A stretch of 64,000 nucleotides of DNA from Uranotaenia lowii (GCF_029784155.1 NC_073692.1:275571413-275635412); one strand, 5' to 3'. Shown: positions 1 to 11,137, counted from the first letter of the stretch. Notes: generated from the sequence alone by a model not told the origin. Numbers and translations: made by a program.

Positions 1-190
1 CTCTGTTCAATAAAATCAACCAAAACCCCACACGACTGACAAGAGTTTGATTTATAAGCTTGCTTGAGTGTTCCAGTATGATAATCGATAGGACAATCTC
101 TGCATATTTTGGCATGACTGCAATCTGATCTCGTTTTCTCAGATATGAAACGCCTCGAAGGTGATGCAAAAAGTGTAATGAAATATCGAA
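1..190 (-). other. Possible coding fragment with paired CxxC motifs
   Basis: Read on the minus strand, the window edge is open from about position 185 to position 1. It encodes CSHAKICRDCPIDYH, then a Lys/Tyr-rich spacer, then CQSCG. This gives two C-x2-C pairs about 20 residues apart, as in a zinc ribbon or zinc knuckle. There is no start codon; an in-frame stop lies upstream near 185, so an exon would need a splice acceptor in between. It could equally be a decayed transposon gag or chance. It runs off the window, so the family cannot be assigned. Confidence 0.2.
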
Positions 191-1600
191 ATTAATTTAA
201 ATAATATCACATGAGCGAACATTCCACAGCAGACATACATGAGGTGGCCCCTTGTCATGGACTGGAGCCGGAGTTCCTCAGAATGAATCGGACTGGCAGT
301 TCTGCTCAATGCCCCAACACTCTTGGCTGCTACTAACTATAAACTGAATCCGAAGGTGTCTGATTACTTATTTTCTAGAAAATAACAACTTGTCCGGACC
401 GGTCACTTTGGCTCGATTTCATTCTCGGCTCCGATCGGAGATTGTGGCGTGGCGAGGTCAGATATCTTGCAAAACCAACTTATTTGCAGGGACCAATAAA
501 TTGAGGAATTAAACTCGAGCACTTATGCGCCGACCAGTCGTTATATTGAACTGGCGTTTTTTGCATCGAACGGAGGAAAAAAGTTATTGCTGGTAATGAG
601 GTAGAATATTTAAAGCTTTGTTCACAAGAATTCCTACATTTCAATGTTGTATATTTCTGAGTTCTGCTGAGTTTATTTCTAAATGTTTCACATAAAGATA
701 ATTAATCAATTCAGACACAGGATTTTTAAATGTTCCAGTGCAATTTTTTTATAAAAATAAATTAAAAAGGCAACGCTTTCAGTTAATTCTTCCATCAACT
801 AGTGGAAAAATCTGCCTTGCATTGTTTATGCAACCTAGTAAAACCCTGCTTCAAACGGACGTTGGACGATAATGAAACTAAACCGCAAATCCTCGTGGCC
901 TTACTAACCGCATTGCTTTTTCTACTAGTATAACTGCTACAGGACGAAGCACACATTCCAACAGAACCAAATGGAATCCCCAAAACCTTGGACGACGACG
1001 ACGACGACGATGTTCCATTGCCAACAACGGATTGCAATGGATAGGATTATGTCCCGAAACTAGAAAAAGGAAAATTGTAGCAAAAAGCTTTACTTCGTTT
1101 GGGGAAAACTTGAAATTTTCCCATCCAACTCTCCATTCACCTAGATACAAAGTTTAGCTCTGGGTAACTGACCACAAGCGAGGTTATTCGGTTGAGCTGG
1201 CTGTTGCTGCCTTTGGGTGCGGATGTGGAGCACCTTGGGGTCGAAAATTGCACATCTGCAGCTGCTGGCTACTGGTGGACTTTGCGGTGATCCACCGAGA
1301 AAAACTTTAAAACGCGACAATCGATCGATAACCTCTGAACGATGGATGGATTCATGCCGACGCAACATCCGATAACCCTCACATATTGTGGGTAAAAGAA
1401 TGTCTCAGGGCAAATAAACATTGATAAGAATAAATTGAGGATAAAAAACTCAAGGGGATTTTTTGTAGTATCTAACAAGTTGCGCCGGAGCTCTTCAGAT
1501 CCTCCCCAAAATTGAAAATCCGGAAAGATTTTAGTGAATGAAAAAAAATCATATTACAAAGCTACGTAGCACGGTTAATTTTCAACTGAAATCATAAAAT
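1..1600. other. Mostly single-copy non-coding DNA
   Basis: No supported gene. The stretch has several GC-richer patches (about 230-560 and 880-1380) without matches to the other repeats in this window. A run of seven GAC triplets lies near 990-1010. Open frames here are short, overlap on both strands and lack recognisable domains. A minus-strand fragment at 1-190 with paired CxxC motifs is described separately. This could be intronic or intergenic sequence of a nearby gene. Confidence 0.5.
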
Positions 1601-1627
1601 AGCACAACATCTCACATTAAAATTTTA

Positions 1628-2868
1628 TCTGTACCGTTGAGCCGTCAACACATACGCCGGAGCATCGTTTCGTTGCAGGAACATCTAACATTATTTATTT
1701 TATTTTTTCACTTGTTTTCCAGTCAGCACTTTTCAGTGCTAAAATTATTTTCATTTCTTTTATTAATATTCTCTCTTTTCTTTCGGGAAGAAAAAGGATT
1801 GCCGAACCTAATTCAGGTCCATTGACCAAAAAAATCGAAATTTTCAATTCATTCGATGTCCTTCATAACATCGGTGATAAGGAAATATTCATATTTAATT
1901 CTGATAACAGTAATAAGAAACCTTTTTCTTCTTATATTCTTAAAAATGAAAAGGTTCCACCAATTACGGTCACGATTCCTGACTTCAGTGCCTCTCGGAA
2001 AGAAATGAATACCAGAAGCATACTTTGCGGCTCATTCGATCATGAAATATCTAAATGTTTTTTTTGGGTAGTGATAAACCACAATCTGAATCCTTCAAGT
2101 GTGTGCAGGTAATCATTCCTCCAATCCCATGGACTGTTCCGTAAGGGCAAAAATTATTGCTTCTAGAAACAAACCCAAAGTTGTCAGAAAAATCAGATCG
2201 GCTAACAATCTGCCTGTTCGCGATCAGCCTCGGTCTACCTTGAAATCACGGCTTGGTAATGATGCTCGAAGTGATTTCAATGTTCAATGAGTTCAGTGCC
2301 ATAGAATAGTTGTTAAACGTTATCAGAGGTGGCTGAAAATGAGTTGCCTAGCTAGAAGTAAAAACCAAGTCTCAATGCAAATGCGAAGGTTTGGGAAAAT
2401 TCCCGAAATTAACTTCTTTTCTTTTTCATTTTCTGTTCCCAACAATTTTGCTGATGTGGGAGAAATTTCCAAGACAAAGTTAAAATGTTTGCATCAATAT
2501 TTAATGGAAATGATGCAACTTATGTTCAATGCAAATTCTATGTTTGAAGCTTTCTAAACTTCTTTTCATTTTGCTCACAAAATTATTATGACTTTTCGAT
2601 TGCCTCATGGATCCAAATACTTTGAATTGGAACGCTAGATCTGGATGGCTAACTAATATGAATTCTTTTTATTTTAGAATACTGAAAACATGCATAATGC
2701 TACTATCACTGAAACTGTTATAAAGCCAGACAAAATCTAAAAAAAAACAATGCTTTCTTTAAAGTTTTACGAAACGATCGTCTCGGTCAAAAAAGTGGGG
2801 ATGTAGCTACTATCATAAATAGTCGTCTCAAATTTAGACTTCTTCCTACTTTCAGAACAAAAGTTTGC
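1628..2868 (+). pseudogene. Decayed 5' fragment of the Jockey-clade element
   Basis: This segment follows the 5' UTR, ORF1 and the first part of ORF2 of the intact copy at 52546-57056. Shared landmarks are the CTGTACCGTTGAGCCGTCAA leader, the PNLIQVH/NGLLNLIQGH reading, the ITVTIPDF motif of ORF1, the zinc-knuckle block, the FPHGSK-like ORF1 end and the start of the endonuclease. About 510 bp of ORF1 is missing at position ~2007, where the sequence jumps from the N-terminal part to the second CCHC knuckle. Frames are broken repeatedly. The match stops in the endonuclease near 2868, so the 3' part including reverse transcriptase is gone. Loss of the 3' rather than the 5' side implies a later deletion, not 5' truncation during integration. 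Confidence 0.85.
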
Positions 2869-3365
2869 TACTAAGTCAGGCGTATTACTTTTTGTCCTTT
2901 TTTTCTAAAAGTAACATCCTTCTTATATGTTATTTTATCCTACAAAATTTCTAACCAATTTTATTCTGATCAGCCTAATTGATTATTCGACATCGTTTCG
3001 TTTTGCGAAAATAGCAGGCCATTTCAAAACCAAACTTGTTGTTGAAAAACAAATATTTTAGTTGCAGTTAAAGAGTTGCAAAATAGTTATTTGTGCAACA
3101 AGTTGCAAAAATTGGCTTTGTTCAGCCTGCTGTGTTAAATAATTACGTCAAATGCTGAAAACTACAAAGAACGCATTTTTGCAAATATCCACATGTGGGC
3201 GACCATGCCATAGACTGAAAATTTCTGATCAATTAGTCGTGGACTGTGGACATTTCAAAATGGATCAAAAAATTTCATTTTTTAGCATTGTCATTCTTAT
3301 GCTGTAAGATATTTTTTTGTAGCTCCGCACTAAAATATCCGGGTTTTCAAAACTAACTTTGATTA

Positions 3366-3770
3366 TATTAGGCCTACTTTTCCTACTAAAAAAACAGTGT
3401 CGAAAAGTAGTACTTTTAATACTGTTATCAAAATGGTGTCAAACAGTTCTACTTTTCGAAATTGTTTTGATTCCAACTACAATGGTTTTTTGCAGTAGAA
3501 ATGTATATGCAATTTGTTTTAAAACTCATTTTTTTCTACAATCGACGAAATTATCCAACTTGGAAGCCTCTTTGGATAAAAATACGACTGGTGCTGTTGC
3601 ATAAATTACTATTTTGTAATCCGATCTAAAATATATGTTTTTCATTACGAAGTTTAGTTTTTAAAAGGCCTGCTTTTCCTACCGAAGAACCCAGGTCGAA
3701 AATAATACTTTTTAATACAGTTTTCTGAACAGTTTTGATTTCAAGAGAAAAAAAACTACAATTAATTTCT
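3366..3770 (+). repeat. Two direct copies of a ~110-bp segment
   Basis: The segment starting at 3366 (AGGCCTACTTTTCCTAC ... AACAGTT...TTTTGATTCCAACTACAAT) recurs in the same orientation starting near 3664 with substitutions and small indels. The period is about 300 bp. The stretch 2870-3365 before it shows no recognisable gene or repeat. The short open frame in the first copy looks like chance. Confidence 0.5.
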
Positions 3771-3804
3771 TACGCTTAAAAAATTTACTCTGAAGGGTAC
3801 GAAC

Positions 3805-4035
3805 ATAAACATATAGGATCTCAGTGAATCTTCATGTATCTTTGAAGAGATCTGAATTCTATTTAAGACCAAAGCGCACATCTTTCAAAGATATAATGGC
3901 TAGCATCTTACAAAAGCTAAAACCACTAGCCCACAGAAAGAGTATTATGTATGCCGTGACCGAGACTCGATTTCATGACCTGTGTCTTAAAAGACTTAAA
4001 CGCTATCGTCTAGGCTACGGTCGGCAGCACCCAAG
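3805..4035 (-). repeat. tRNA-derived SINE, family B, copy 1
   Basis: This matches 41262-41490 over about 220 bp in the same orientation. Read on the minus strand the element begins with a tRNA-like head (GACCGTAGCCTAGACGATAGCG, A-box type; then ATCGAGTCTC, a weak B box) followed by a body containing AAAGATATAATGGCTAGC on the plus strand. The head looks like a degenerate pol III promoter. No clear target duplication was found, so the insertion is probably old. Confidence 0.55.
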
Positions 4036-4259
4036 TAACAATTTTAGCTTTGTTATGGTCAGCAAAATTTCGTTAGGAGTATAGCATTAATCCTCATAAA
4101 AAGCTAAAGCGCATTCTATAACATCACCTGGACTCTAATAAAGCCAAAAATCAGGCTATTTGGCCCTATCCTAGAAACGTCATCAATCATTGTTGGTTGG
4201 TCATCAATGTTGGTCACCAAAGCTTTTGAAAAGCTATTATTCAACATATTAGCAATTTT

Positions 4260-5035
4260 TGTTTTTATTTCGATTCTGTGAGTTCTCGGAGAATAAACCA
4301 TGCGTTGAAGTCGAATTTCGTTATCTGACGCAATCTTAAAATCCAAGATGGTGGCTTCCGCTGAACTTTAAAATGTTATAAATGACTTAAATTAGCATGA
4401 AACCCCAACAATATTGGTATTGTGTGAAAAGGCTAAACGAATAGAAGTAGAATTTCACTATCTGACGCCATCTTGAAATCCAAGATAGCGGCATCCGCTC
4501 AACTTTAAATACTTTAAATGACAAAAAGTCGTATTATACCACAGCTATTTGGGTGTTGGGTGAAAGGGCTAAACGAGTCGAATTTTTTTCTTTCCGACGT
4601 CATTTTGAAATCCAAGATGGCAGCTTCCGCTGAACTTTAAAATGCTGTTATTCACTGGGAATTAAATGAAACCTCCACAATACGAGTATTAAGAGAAATA
4701 GCTTAACTAGTAGAAGTCGAATTTCGCTATCCGACGACATCATGAAATCCAAGATGGCTTCCACTGAACTTTAAAATGAAAATGAAAATCGTATAAAAAT
4801 CCCACCATATAAGTAATGATTGAAAAGGATCAACGAGTAGAAGACAAATTTCGTTATCAGGCGTCATTTTGAAATCCAAGGTGGCGGCTTCTACTGAACA
4901 TTGAAATGATTTTAATCACTGAAAATCGCTTGAAACTCCTACAATATGGCTATTAGTTGAAAGGCATCTACGAGTAGCGACCAATGTCACTATCAGTCTT
5001 CATCTTGGAATTCAAGATTGCGGCTTCCACTGCCC
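4260..5035 (+). repeat. ~133-bp satellite with YY1-like dyad, array 1
   Basis: Six tandem, diverged units are spaced about 125-138 bp apart. They are marked by variants of AATCCAAGATGGCGGCTTCC near 4340, 4477, 4609, 4747, 4872 and 5009. Each unit also carries a 'CACAATATGGGTATTGGGTGAAAGGGCTAAACGAGTAGAAGTCGAATTT'-like stretch in shorter or longer form. Just before the AAGATGGCGGC motif most units have an inverted copy (GCCATCTT or remnants), separated by 4-6 bp. The core equals the consensus bound by YY1/Pleiohomeotic proteins; binding is inference. The unit is shared with the arrays at 6265, 19025 and 23755. Confidence 0.8.
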
Positions 5036-5545
5036 AAGCAACCAAAAGTCTTGTTGAAAAGGTTAAACACAGCTTAATTAGTATAACCAATGTGTTAGCC
5101 CAACATTTAAGTTCTTATAGAAACTTTGAAGTTCCATTACAGATTTGAACGACCTTGTGTTCAGCTCACAAGTAATCGTTTAATCAGCAAAACAAAAAAA
5201 ATCTCCTCTCCTCTTCTACTTTGGTCACCACCAGCCCATGTGGTGCTGCCAGTTTATCGGCATTCATCTTTATTCCATCACCTCAATTCATCTTACTTAA
5301 TTGCTTTGTTTTTTTATTTGTTCGATACATGCAGGCACGCACGCCACTTCTGCTACACATTTGTTTGTTTTGCTTACTCAAGCATTCAAACAACCTAATG
5401 AAAAAAAAAAATAGTCCTGAAATCAGATTTGAACCACGACCCTCCGAGATGATAGCCAAACACGCTGCCACGACGCCACGCCTAGATGTTGCTTTACCAC
5501 AGCAAAAATTTGAAGTGGTTATAAGCTTTCCAAGAATACCCGCAA
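5036..5545 (-). repeat. tRNA-derived SINE, family C, long copy
   Basis: On the minus strand, 5500 down to 5425 reads as a tRNA-like head. It has TGGCGTCGTGGCAGCG (A box) and GGTTCAAATCT (B box), followed by an A-rich stretch and a long body. The far end on the plus strand reads GCAACCAAAAGTC, as in the copy ending at 16553. An internal AAGTTC/AAGTTCC-rich block near 5110-5135 is also shared with 16640-16670. The 152-aa open frame across it is a by-product of the repeat and has no recognisable domain. Confidence 0.5.
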
Positions 5546-5965
5546 GGGCATCCAGCGGCCAGCAGCGAAGACGCATGTTAATTATTGCTCAGAAATATTA
5601 CGAAACGGCGTATAAATCAAAAATCCGTGAAATAATATCGGTTTTAAAAAATTTGGGATTCCATGTTTACAACTGTTAAGCTTTAATTATACAAATTCTT
5701 TCGTTTATCTTGATATTTAATTAATTAAATGCTTCAACTGACTTTCAATGTATGATAAATTGGTAGTAAGTAAATACAGTTGGACGAAATTTTATAAAGT
5801 CAAAATATTTACTGTTTGCAAAATCAATCCTTTGCGAGTAAGCTTTTAGATTTTCTGAGTTGAAATTTCAATATAAATTATACATTTCAATAATTTACAA
5901 GCTACAAAAAATGATTTATTGATAATATGCCCTTTTGTGATGTTCGTTCACATGAATATGAACAT
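5546..5965. other. AT-rich DNA, nothing recognised
   Basis: No gene, RNA or shared repeat was recognised here. The sequence is strongly AT-rich with short chance frames only. Confidence 0.4.
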
Positions 5966-5972
5966 GGAATGG

Positions 5973-6165
5973 CGGACATGTCACAATAAGGCTATTTAAG
6001 GAACTTGTTGGAACTTCGAGTCCATAGAAGACTATTTGAGACCTAATTTGTAACTCTTATACTGAATGGATGCGATTGACATGTCACAAAAAAGGCTATT
6101 TGAGGAGCTTCTTGAAACTTCAAGTCCATAGAAGGCTATTTGAGGAACCTTTTGTAACTGTCATG
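5973..6165 (+). repeat. Two-unit direct repeat, ~105-bp period
   Basis: The block GACATGTCACAA..AAGGCTATTT..GGAAC/GAGC..TTC.AGTCCATAGAAG.CTATTTGAG..TTTGTAACT occurs at about 5973-6055 and again at 6078-6160. Each unit itself contains two GGCTATTT/ACTATTTGAG halves, suggesting an even shorter ancestral repeat. Confidence 0.6.
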
Positions 6166-6169
6166 CTCA

Positions 6170-6263
6170 CATTCGAGAACCAATTCCATTTGGAACCTTT
6201 GTTCAGCGAAATTCGAACTTTGGAGGCACGAGTTTAAGAAGATATGGGACTTTTGGTTGCTTG
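6170..6263 (+). repeat. 3' end of a family C SINE
   Basis: The end GGGACTTTTGGTTGCTT matches, in reverse complement, the ends of the SINE copies at 5036 and 16553. Only the last ~90 bp of the element is present, as expected for a 5'-truncated insertion on the plus strand. Confidence 0.4.
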
Positions 6264-6264
6264 A

Positions 6265-7080
6265 GTGATTATTATAATGATTTTAATCACTGAAAATCAC
6301 ATGAAATTCCGACAATATGGTCATTGGGTAAAATGGCTTGAACAGTTTAAGTCGAATTTATCTTTATAACGCCATCCTAAAATCCAAGATGGCGACTTTC
6401 GCTGAACCTTAATATGCTGTAAATAACTAAAAATCGCATGCAACCCCCACAATATGGGTATTGGCTAAAAGGCTAAACCAGGAGTAGTCGAATTTCACTA
6501 TCAGGTGCATCTCGAAATCCAAGATGGCGGCTTCCGCTGAACCTTAAAATGCTGTTAATCACTGAAAATTGCATGAAATTGTATTTCAAGATGACTTCAG
6601 ATAGTGAAATTCGATTTCTACTAGTTTAGCCATTTCACCCAATAACAATATAATTGGGGTTTCATGCGATTTTAAGTTATTTTCAACATTTTAAAGTTCA
6701 GCGGAAGCCACCATCTTGCATTTCAAGATGGCGTCAGATAATGAAATTCGACTTCTACTGGTTGATCTCTTTCAATTAATACCCATATTGTAAGGGTTTT
6801 ATGCGATTTTCAGTCATTTAAAGTATTTTCAAGTTGGGTTACACCCGCCATCTTGGAATTTAAGATGGCGACGGACAACAAAATTCGACTTTTTCTCGTT
6901 TATCAGTTTCACCTAATAAAAATATTGTGAAATTTTCATTATTTACAGCTTTGAAAATAAAAGCGGATGCCGCCAACTTGGATAAATGATGGCGTCAAGC
7001 AACAATTTTTTCCCTACTATTTAGGCCCTTTCACTCAATACTCATTTTTTTGAGATATTCATACCGCTTCCAGTAATTTA
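6265..7080. repeat. YY1-dyad satellite, array 2, with internal inversion
   Basis: From 6265 to about 6595 two to three units run on the plus strand (AATCCAAGATGGCG at ~6382 and ~6513). From about 6596 to 7080 the units run on the minus strand (CACCATCTTG at ~6710, CCGCCATCTTGG at ~6846, GCCGCCAACTTGG at ~6968). In several units the dyad is nearly complete, for example CGCCATCTTGGAATTTAAGATGGCG at 6845-6870. The array is therefore a large inverted repeat of the same satellite. Confidence 0.8.
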
Positions 7081-7272
7081 AAGATTTCAAAGATTTTTTA
7101 ATTTTTTTTCTAACTCAAAACCAACACCCATAACTTATCAAAAATGTGTCAAAATGGGAATTCCAATTCAAATATGTGCCATTTCACCTGAGCGAGTCCT
7201 GTTTTGACATCTTAATCGAGAACTGTCACATAGGTTTATTGCGATTTAATAATCAAGGACTGAGTGCTATTA

Positions 7273-8066
7273 TACAGGGTCCGGCAATTGAACTGATACA
7301 AAACTTTAGGAGTGATTATTACGAAGTATTCAAAACCGAGTTAGATGACACCTTGTCACCTTGTTAACATTATGTCTAAGATGTCGAAGGATATTTTTGT
7401 TAATTCTGTAATCAAGTGTTTTTTTTTGTAAAAATAGTCCTCGAACCTTAACGTAGTGTTTTGATTGCCTAGTTCCAGGCTGTGAAACGGTAGAAAGACA
7501 TATTTCGTGAGTTGTCCATTGAGTGTATGTTTTTTTTTTTATTTTGGCATGCACTTGGAAGATACCTAGAGATCAGAAGTACCCAAGTGTAGTAAAGTGG
7601 AGATCGTGAAGCTACAGTGGCGACACCTACCATGGTGAAGATCACCAAGATGCACCCTGAGAAAATTTCTTGGCGTAGTAACACTCTATTGGCTATAGAT
7701 TTTAACACACCGGATCAAAATCGCCGTCGGATCTTGGAAGATAATCTTTAGGGCCAGCCCTACAAGATCTTAAGATTTCAAGACCTCTCGTTTGAACAGA
7801 AGCAAGAGCGGGTAGAAAGGGCGAAGACGCAGCTTACGCGGTCGGCGCATTAAATATTTGGAGAATATCGTGTTTTCTGCCGATGAATTCGTCGCCGTAC
7901 AGCGGTTCGTGAAAAAACAGAACTACTGATTTTGGTTGCCAGAAAGATCACGAACCTATGCAAACGTATTAAAGGCCACAAGACGACAAAAATCTGTCTT
8001 ATTAAAGGTCTGGGTTGGAATCGCCCTTACTTTCCTGGTGAAGATCAACCGAACACCCTGAAGAGG
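7273..8066 (+). pseudogene. Mariner-type transposase relic
   Basis: This is a decayed DNA transposon of the Tc1/mariner superfamily. It starts near a TA followed by TACAGGGTCCGGCAATTGA, a plausible mariner terminal repeat. Two frames carry transposase-like protein. One reads YKILRFQDLSFEQKQERV... at 7761-7853 and ends in a stop. The next frame reads LENIVFSADEFVAVQRF near 7860-7910, a stop codon, then FWLPERSRTYANV...RRQKSVLLKVWVGIA at about 7930-8030. This aligns with the mariner pattern around the first catalytic Asp (IVFSDE), the QNDRVW block and the SVMVWAGI block. The first Asp of the triad appears as ADEF, possibly shifted. The last Asp or Glu is missing because the copy is cut at ~8066, where a foldback arm begins. 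Stops and frameshifts make it inactive. Confidence 0.7.
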
Positions 8067-8068
8067 TG

Positions 8069-8258
8069 TAGATCTGAGTGCCCCAAATTACCCGACTTTT
8101 GAAAAAGTTATGCGCTGCAGGCTAAAATTGATCCTTGGCTTAGAACAAGATCTCAGGCCAAATTAGGGCGGGATCGGATCACGGGAAGGGGTCGCTTAAC
8201 GGGTTTTCTTAAAGCCTAAATTATGAAAAATATTTCATCCGAAGACTGCATTTTCAAT
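8069..8258. mobile_element. Half copy of the TAGACTGCCCC foldback family
   Basis: It begins TAGATCTGAGTGCCCCAAATTACCCGACTTTTG and follows the left arm of the complete copies at 18095-18871 and 47990-49704. Shared text includes GCGCTGCAGGCTAAAATTGATCC and GGGTCGCTTAACG. It then jumps to the inner-arm motif AAATATTTCATCCGAAGACTGCATT. The match ends where the minus-strand LINE begins, so only one arm is left. One side truncates the mariner relic and the other truncates the LINE. Confidence 0.75.
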
Positions 8259-10375
8259 TCTGACAGCTGAACGGCGATTCGTAAGATAACTTTTTATCCA
8301 AGCACATAGTCGTTCAGAACATCCCAAACGTTGCAATTTTTTCAGGGGAATATCGTGATTCACTGAATCGAATGCAGCCGAAATATCAGTATAAATTGCA
8401 TCAATTTGCTTTCCGCCATCCATTTGTGATATGCAATATGATGTAAAAACTGTCAAATTCGTGGTTACCGAACGTTTAGAGAAAAATCTGTGCTGATCCA
8501 GTTCCGACAAGCTGAGAAAATTACATCGTTTGCGATCCTCTCTAATACCTTCGAGCAGGCAGCTAGTGATGTGACACCACGGTAGTTGAGAATATTTTGC
8601 TTATCACCTTTTTTATAGACTGGGCTCATAAACGATCTTTTCCAGATGTCGAGGAATTTTTGCTGTTCTAGGGACCGGTTAAAGATGTGAGTAAGTGGTT
8701 TCACTAAAAGAGTACGACACTTCTTAAGAACGCACGCCGGAATCCCATCCTGTCCGGCTGATGTAGTATACTTCAGTTTACCAATGGCTTCAAGAACCAT
8801 TTCCTCGCTTATAGAAAAAACATCCAGATTCAACACATCTATGGGTAACCGTGTGACGGCTGCGAAATTTGATCAGCAGTTGGCGATAGATCAGAGAAAA
8901 CACTGGAGAAGTGCATCGCGAGGAGGTTACATTTTTCGGCGAAGATGAGGCAATTGTATCATTTAGTTGGAGTACCGCAGGCAGACCGGATTCCTTCCGT
9001 TTTGAGTTGACAAATTTCCAGAACTTTTTCAGATTGCGGCGAAGCTCCCTTTGCGTACGAGCAACATAACGTCGATAGCAAAAACGGTTGTAACTGAGAT
9101 ATTTTCTTGTAGCAACGTTCAATTTCATTTTAGTGAAAGGGTACCTGGAGCTAGTGAACTTTCTAAGTAATTTAGAACGTAACTGTTTTAACCGCTTTAG
9201 GCGTCCATTACTCCAGGGAGGTCGTAGAGGAGGTCGCACCAAGAGTACTGAGTTGTTAAAAACATCATCCAAAATTGAGCAAAATACTCTCACGGAAATA
9301 TCAACGTCCGTACAATTGAGGAAATCCGTCCAATCGATTTCAGAAAGGACTCGATTTATTGTGTCAAAATCTGCGCGATTGAAGTTGCGAGCTGAAGTAT
9401 CGAACGCCTCATCAAAAACGATAGGGTTTGGAAAAGAGATATAAAAATTGAACGGAGGATGGTACGTGTCAATCGGAACAACGGCATCGATGGCCTCAGT
9501 GTTCGAGCTTATTGAGATAGATTCGTCCGTAAAAATCAAATCCAGCGTTCGGTTTTGAGAATTGCGTAGAGAGTTTCTTTGATCCATTCCATTCAGTTGC
9601 ATTCCATCCAAAAGTGATGCACTAGCCGATGTGAATACTGAAGTAGAGTTTATCACCATACTGTTACTGTCACCACGAATCCATGTCAATTGCGGTTGGT
9701 TCAAGTCACCGAGAAGAATAACGCTGCACGAAGGATGTTGCAATCTAACTTCAGATAAGCTATCAACATGCTGATTGATAATTGATCCATCCTAACTTTT
9801 TTCCGGTGGAATATATGCTGTACCAATTGAAAACGAACTATGAGCATGAGAAACTTTCACCCACAAGGTTTCTATGCAATTGGTATTAGTCAAAGTAACC
9901 AATGATGCGCTGAGCTTGTTTAACACCGCTATAAGTACTCCGCCACCCTTGCTACGACGACTATTGACACTACTTCTGTCACAACGAAATACATTATAAT
10001 CAGAGCCGAATAGCTGACTAGTACTGAAGAATCGAGCCAGGTTTCGGTGAATGAGTAGATTTCGTAGCCGAGCTCTGATGTAGCATCGAAGCACTCACAA
10101 ATCTTTGATTTCAAACCACGCACGTTCTGGTAATACAGGCGCAGCGCGTCAGATGAATTGGATGCGTCAATTGGGCATGTTTTGCGATGGTCAATAGGGC
10201 GAGAACTGCAAATTGAGGGGCAGTCATTGAACGCAGCGGGAAAAGAAGAAGGGTACTTGCTTGAAAGCACAGGCTGGAGAGCCTCGTTGCCTTCTTCGAA
10301 CACAGGGCCGGGACGACTGTTGACGCTGGCTGGAAACTGCGCGACTGTGACGAAGGGCTTGGGGGCCTCCATTGT
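8258..10375 (-). pseudogene. Decayed LINE with endonuclease and partial RT
   Basis: This is a minus-strand non-LTR retrotransposon of the CR1/Jockey-like type, in three or more frames. Reading from 10372, the start MEAPKPF is followed by LRLYYQNVRGLKSKI...FTETWL, the endonuclease N-terminus with the catalytic Glu. The next frame has FRCDRSS...SKGGGVLIAV. The frame at 9743-8790 has VILLGDLNQPQLTW (GDLN motif), RTLDLIFTD and DTYHPP (a decayed SDH motif), then the PPWSNGRLKRLKQLRSK and ELRRNLKKFWKFVNSKRK linker. RT appears as TSAGQDGIPACVLKK and ACSKVLERI. A frameshift follows, then QHRFFSKRSVTTNL and YTDISAAFDSVNHD (motif A). The FADD box and everything after are missing, because the copy stops at ~8258 against a foldback arm. 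It is unrelated in detail to the 52.5-kb Jockey element. Confidence 0.85.
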
Positions 10376-10545
10376 GCTAAGTTCGTTGCATCCCGGTGAT
10401 CCGATCGGAAAATTTTCAGCAAAGTTTCCAAAAAAGAACTATTATGGTACATACATTTGGGGGCAAAAATATATGTCACGACAGGTAGTCGACACGTCTC
10501 ATCTCAGCGACACTTAACAGCAGTCCTGTCACATTTCGGTAAATC
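10376..10545. other. Flank of the decayed LINE
   Basis: This probably belongs to the 5' part of the minus-strand LINE or its junction with older repeat sequence. No motif was recognised. Sequence similarity to the 33.4-kb MITE starts around 10550. Confidence 0.3.
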
Positions 10546-11081
10546 GACATCAATGATACAGTCTACGTATTAAAAAAATTGGAATTGTTGCTTCCCGAAA
10601 ACTCCACAATTTAAATAATGCTAAATACTTTGAGCTACAAAATACAAATGAAATGTTACCTTCACATAGGCTTGCCAGATACTTTCAGAAAAAAGCGGGA
10701 CATTTCACGAAAAAAAGCGGGACACAGCCGAAAAAAGCGGGACATTTAAGAAACTCTTTAAAAGCTTCATTTTGTAGTCAAACTTATACGTATACCATCA
10801 GCCAAAGTTGTTCATAGAAAGTACACAAAAGATTTCTTTTAACGCGGATTGATTCTGCTTAGTTATTCTATCACGATGTTTTACTATATTCACAGTTATT
10901 TTCCACAGTTCTAGCAAATTAACACGTTGCTTGAGAGAAAATATTTCAAGTCGAACATGTGAACGGTGGATTTGATATCACGTAAAAAACCTATGCATAA
11001 TTTGTATAAAAATAAGTTTGTTTGGCAATTTGTTTAACAATTTGAAAACTCAAGAAAATATTCATCTAAATATACTTTAAA

Positions 11082-11137
11082 CAATTGAGTCGGACAAAAG
11101 GTGACTATTATACGTCACCTTTTGTCCGACTCAATTG
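11082..11137. repeat. Perfect 24-bp hairpin with 8-nt loop
   Basis: The arms 11082-11105 and 11114-11137 are exact reverse complements with the loop TATTATAC between them. The arm contains GAGTCGGACAAAAGGTGAC. It sits inside the hAT-like element, at the edge of the inner decayed copy. It has no mismatch although its surroundings are degraded. Confidence 0.9.

Noticed and set aside
5221..5679. 152-aa frame
   Set aside because: It overlaps a tRNA-derived SINE on the opposite strand and has no recognisable domain.
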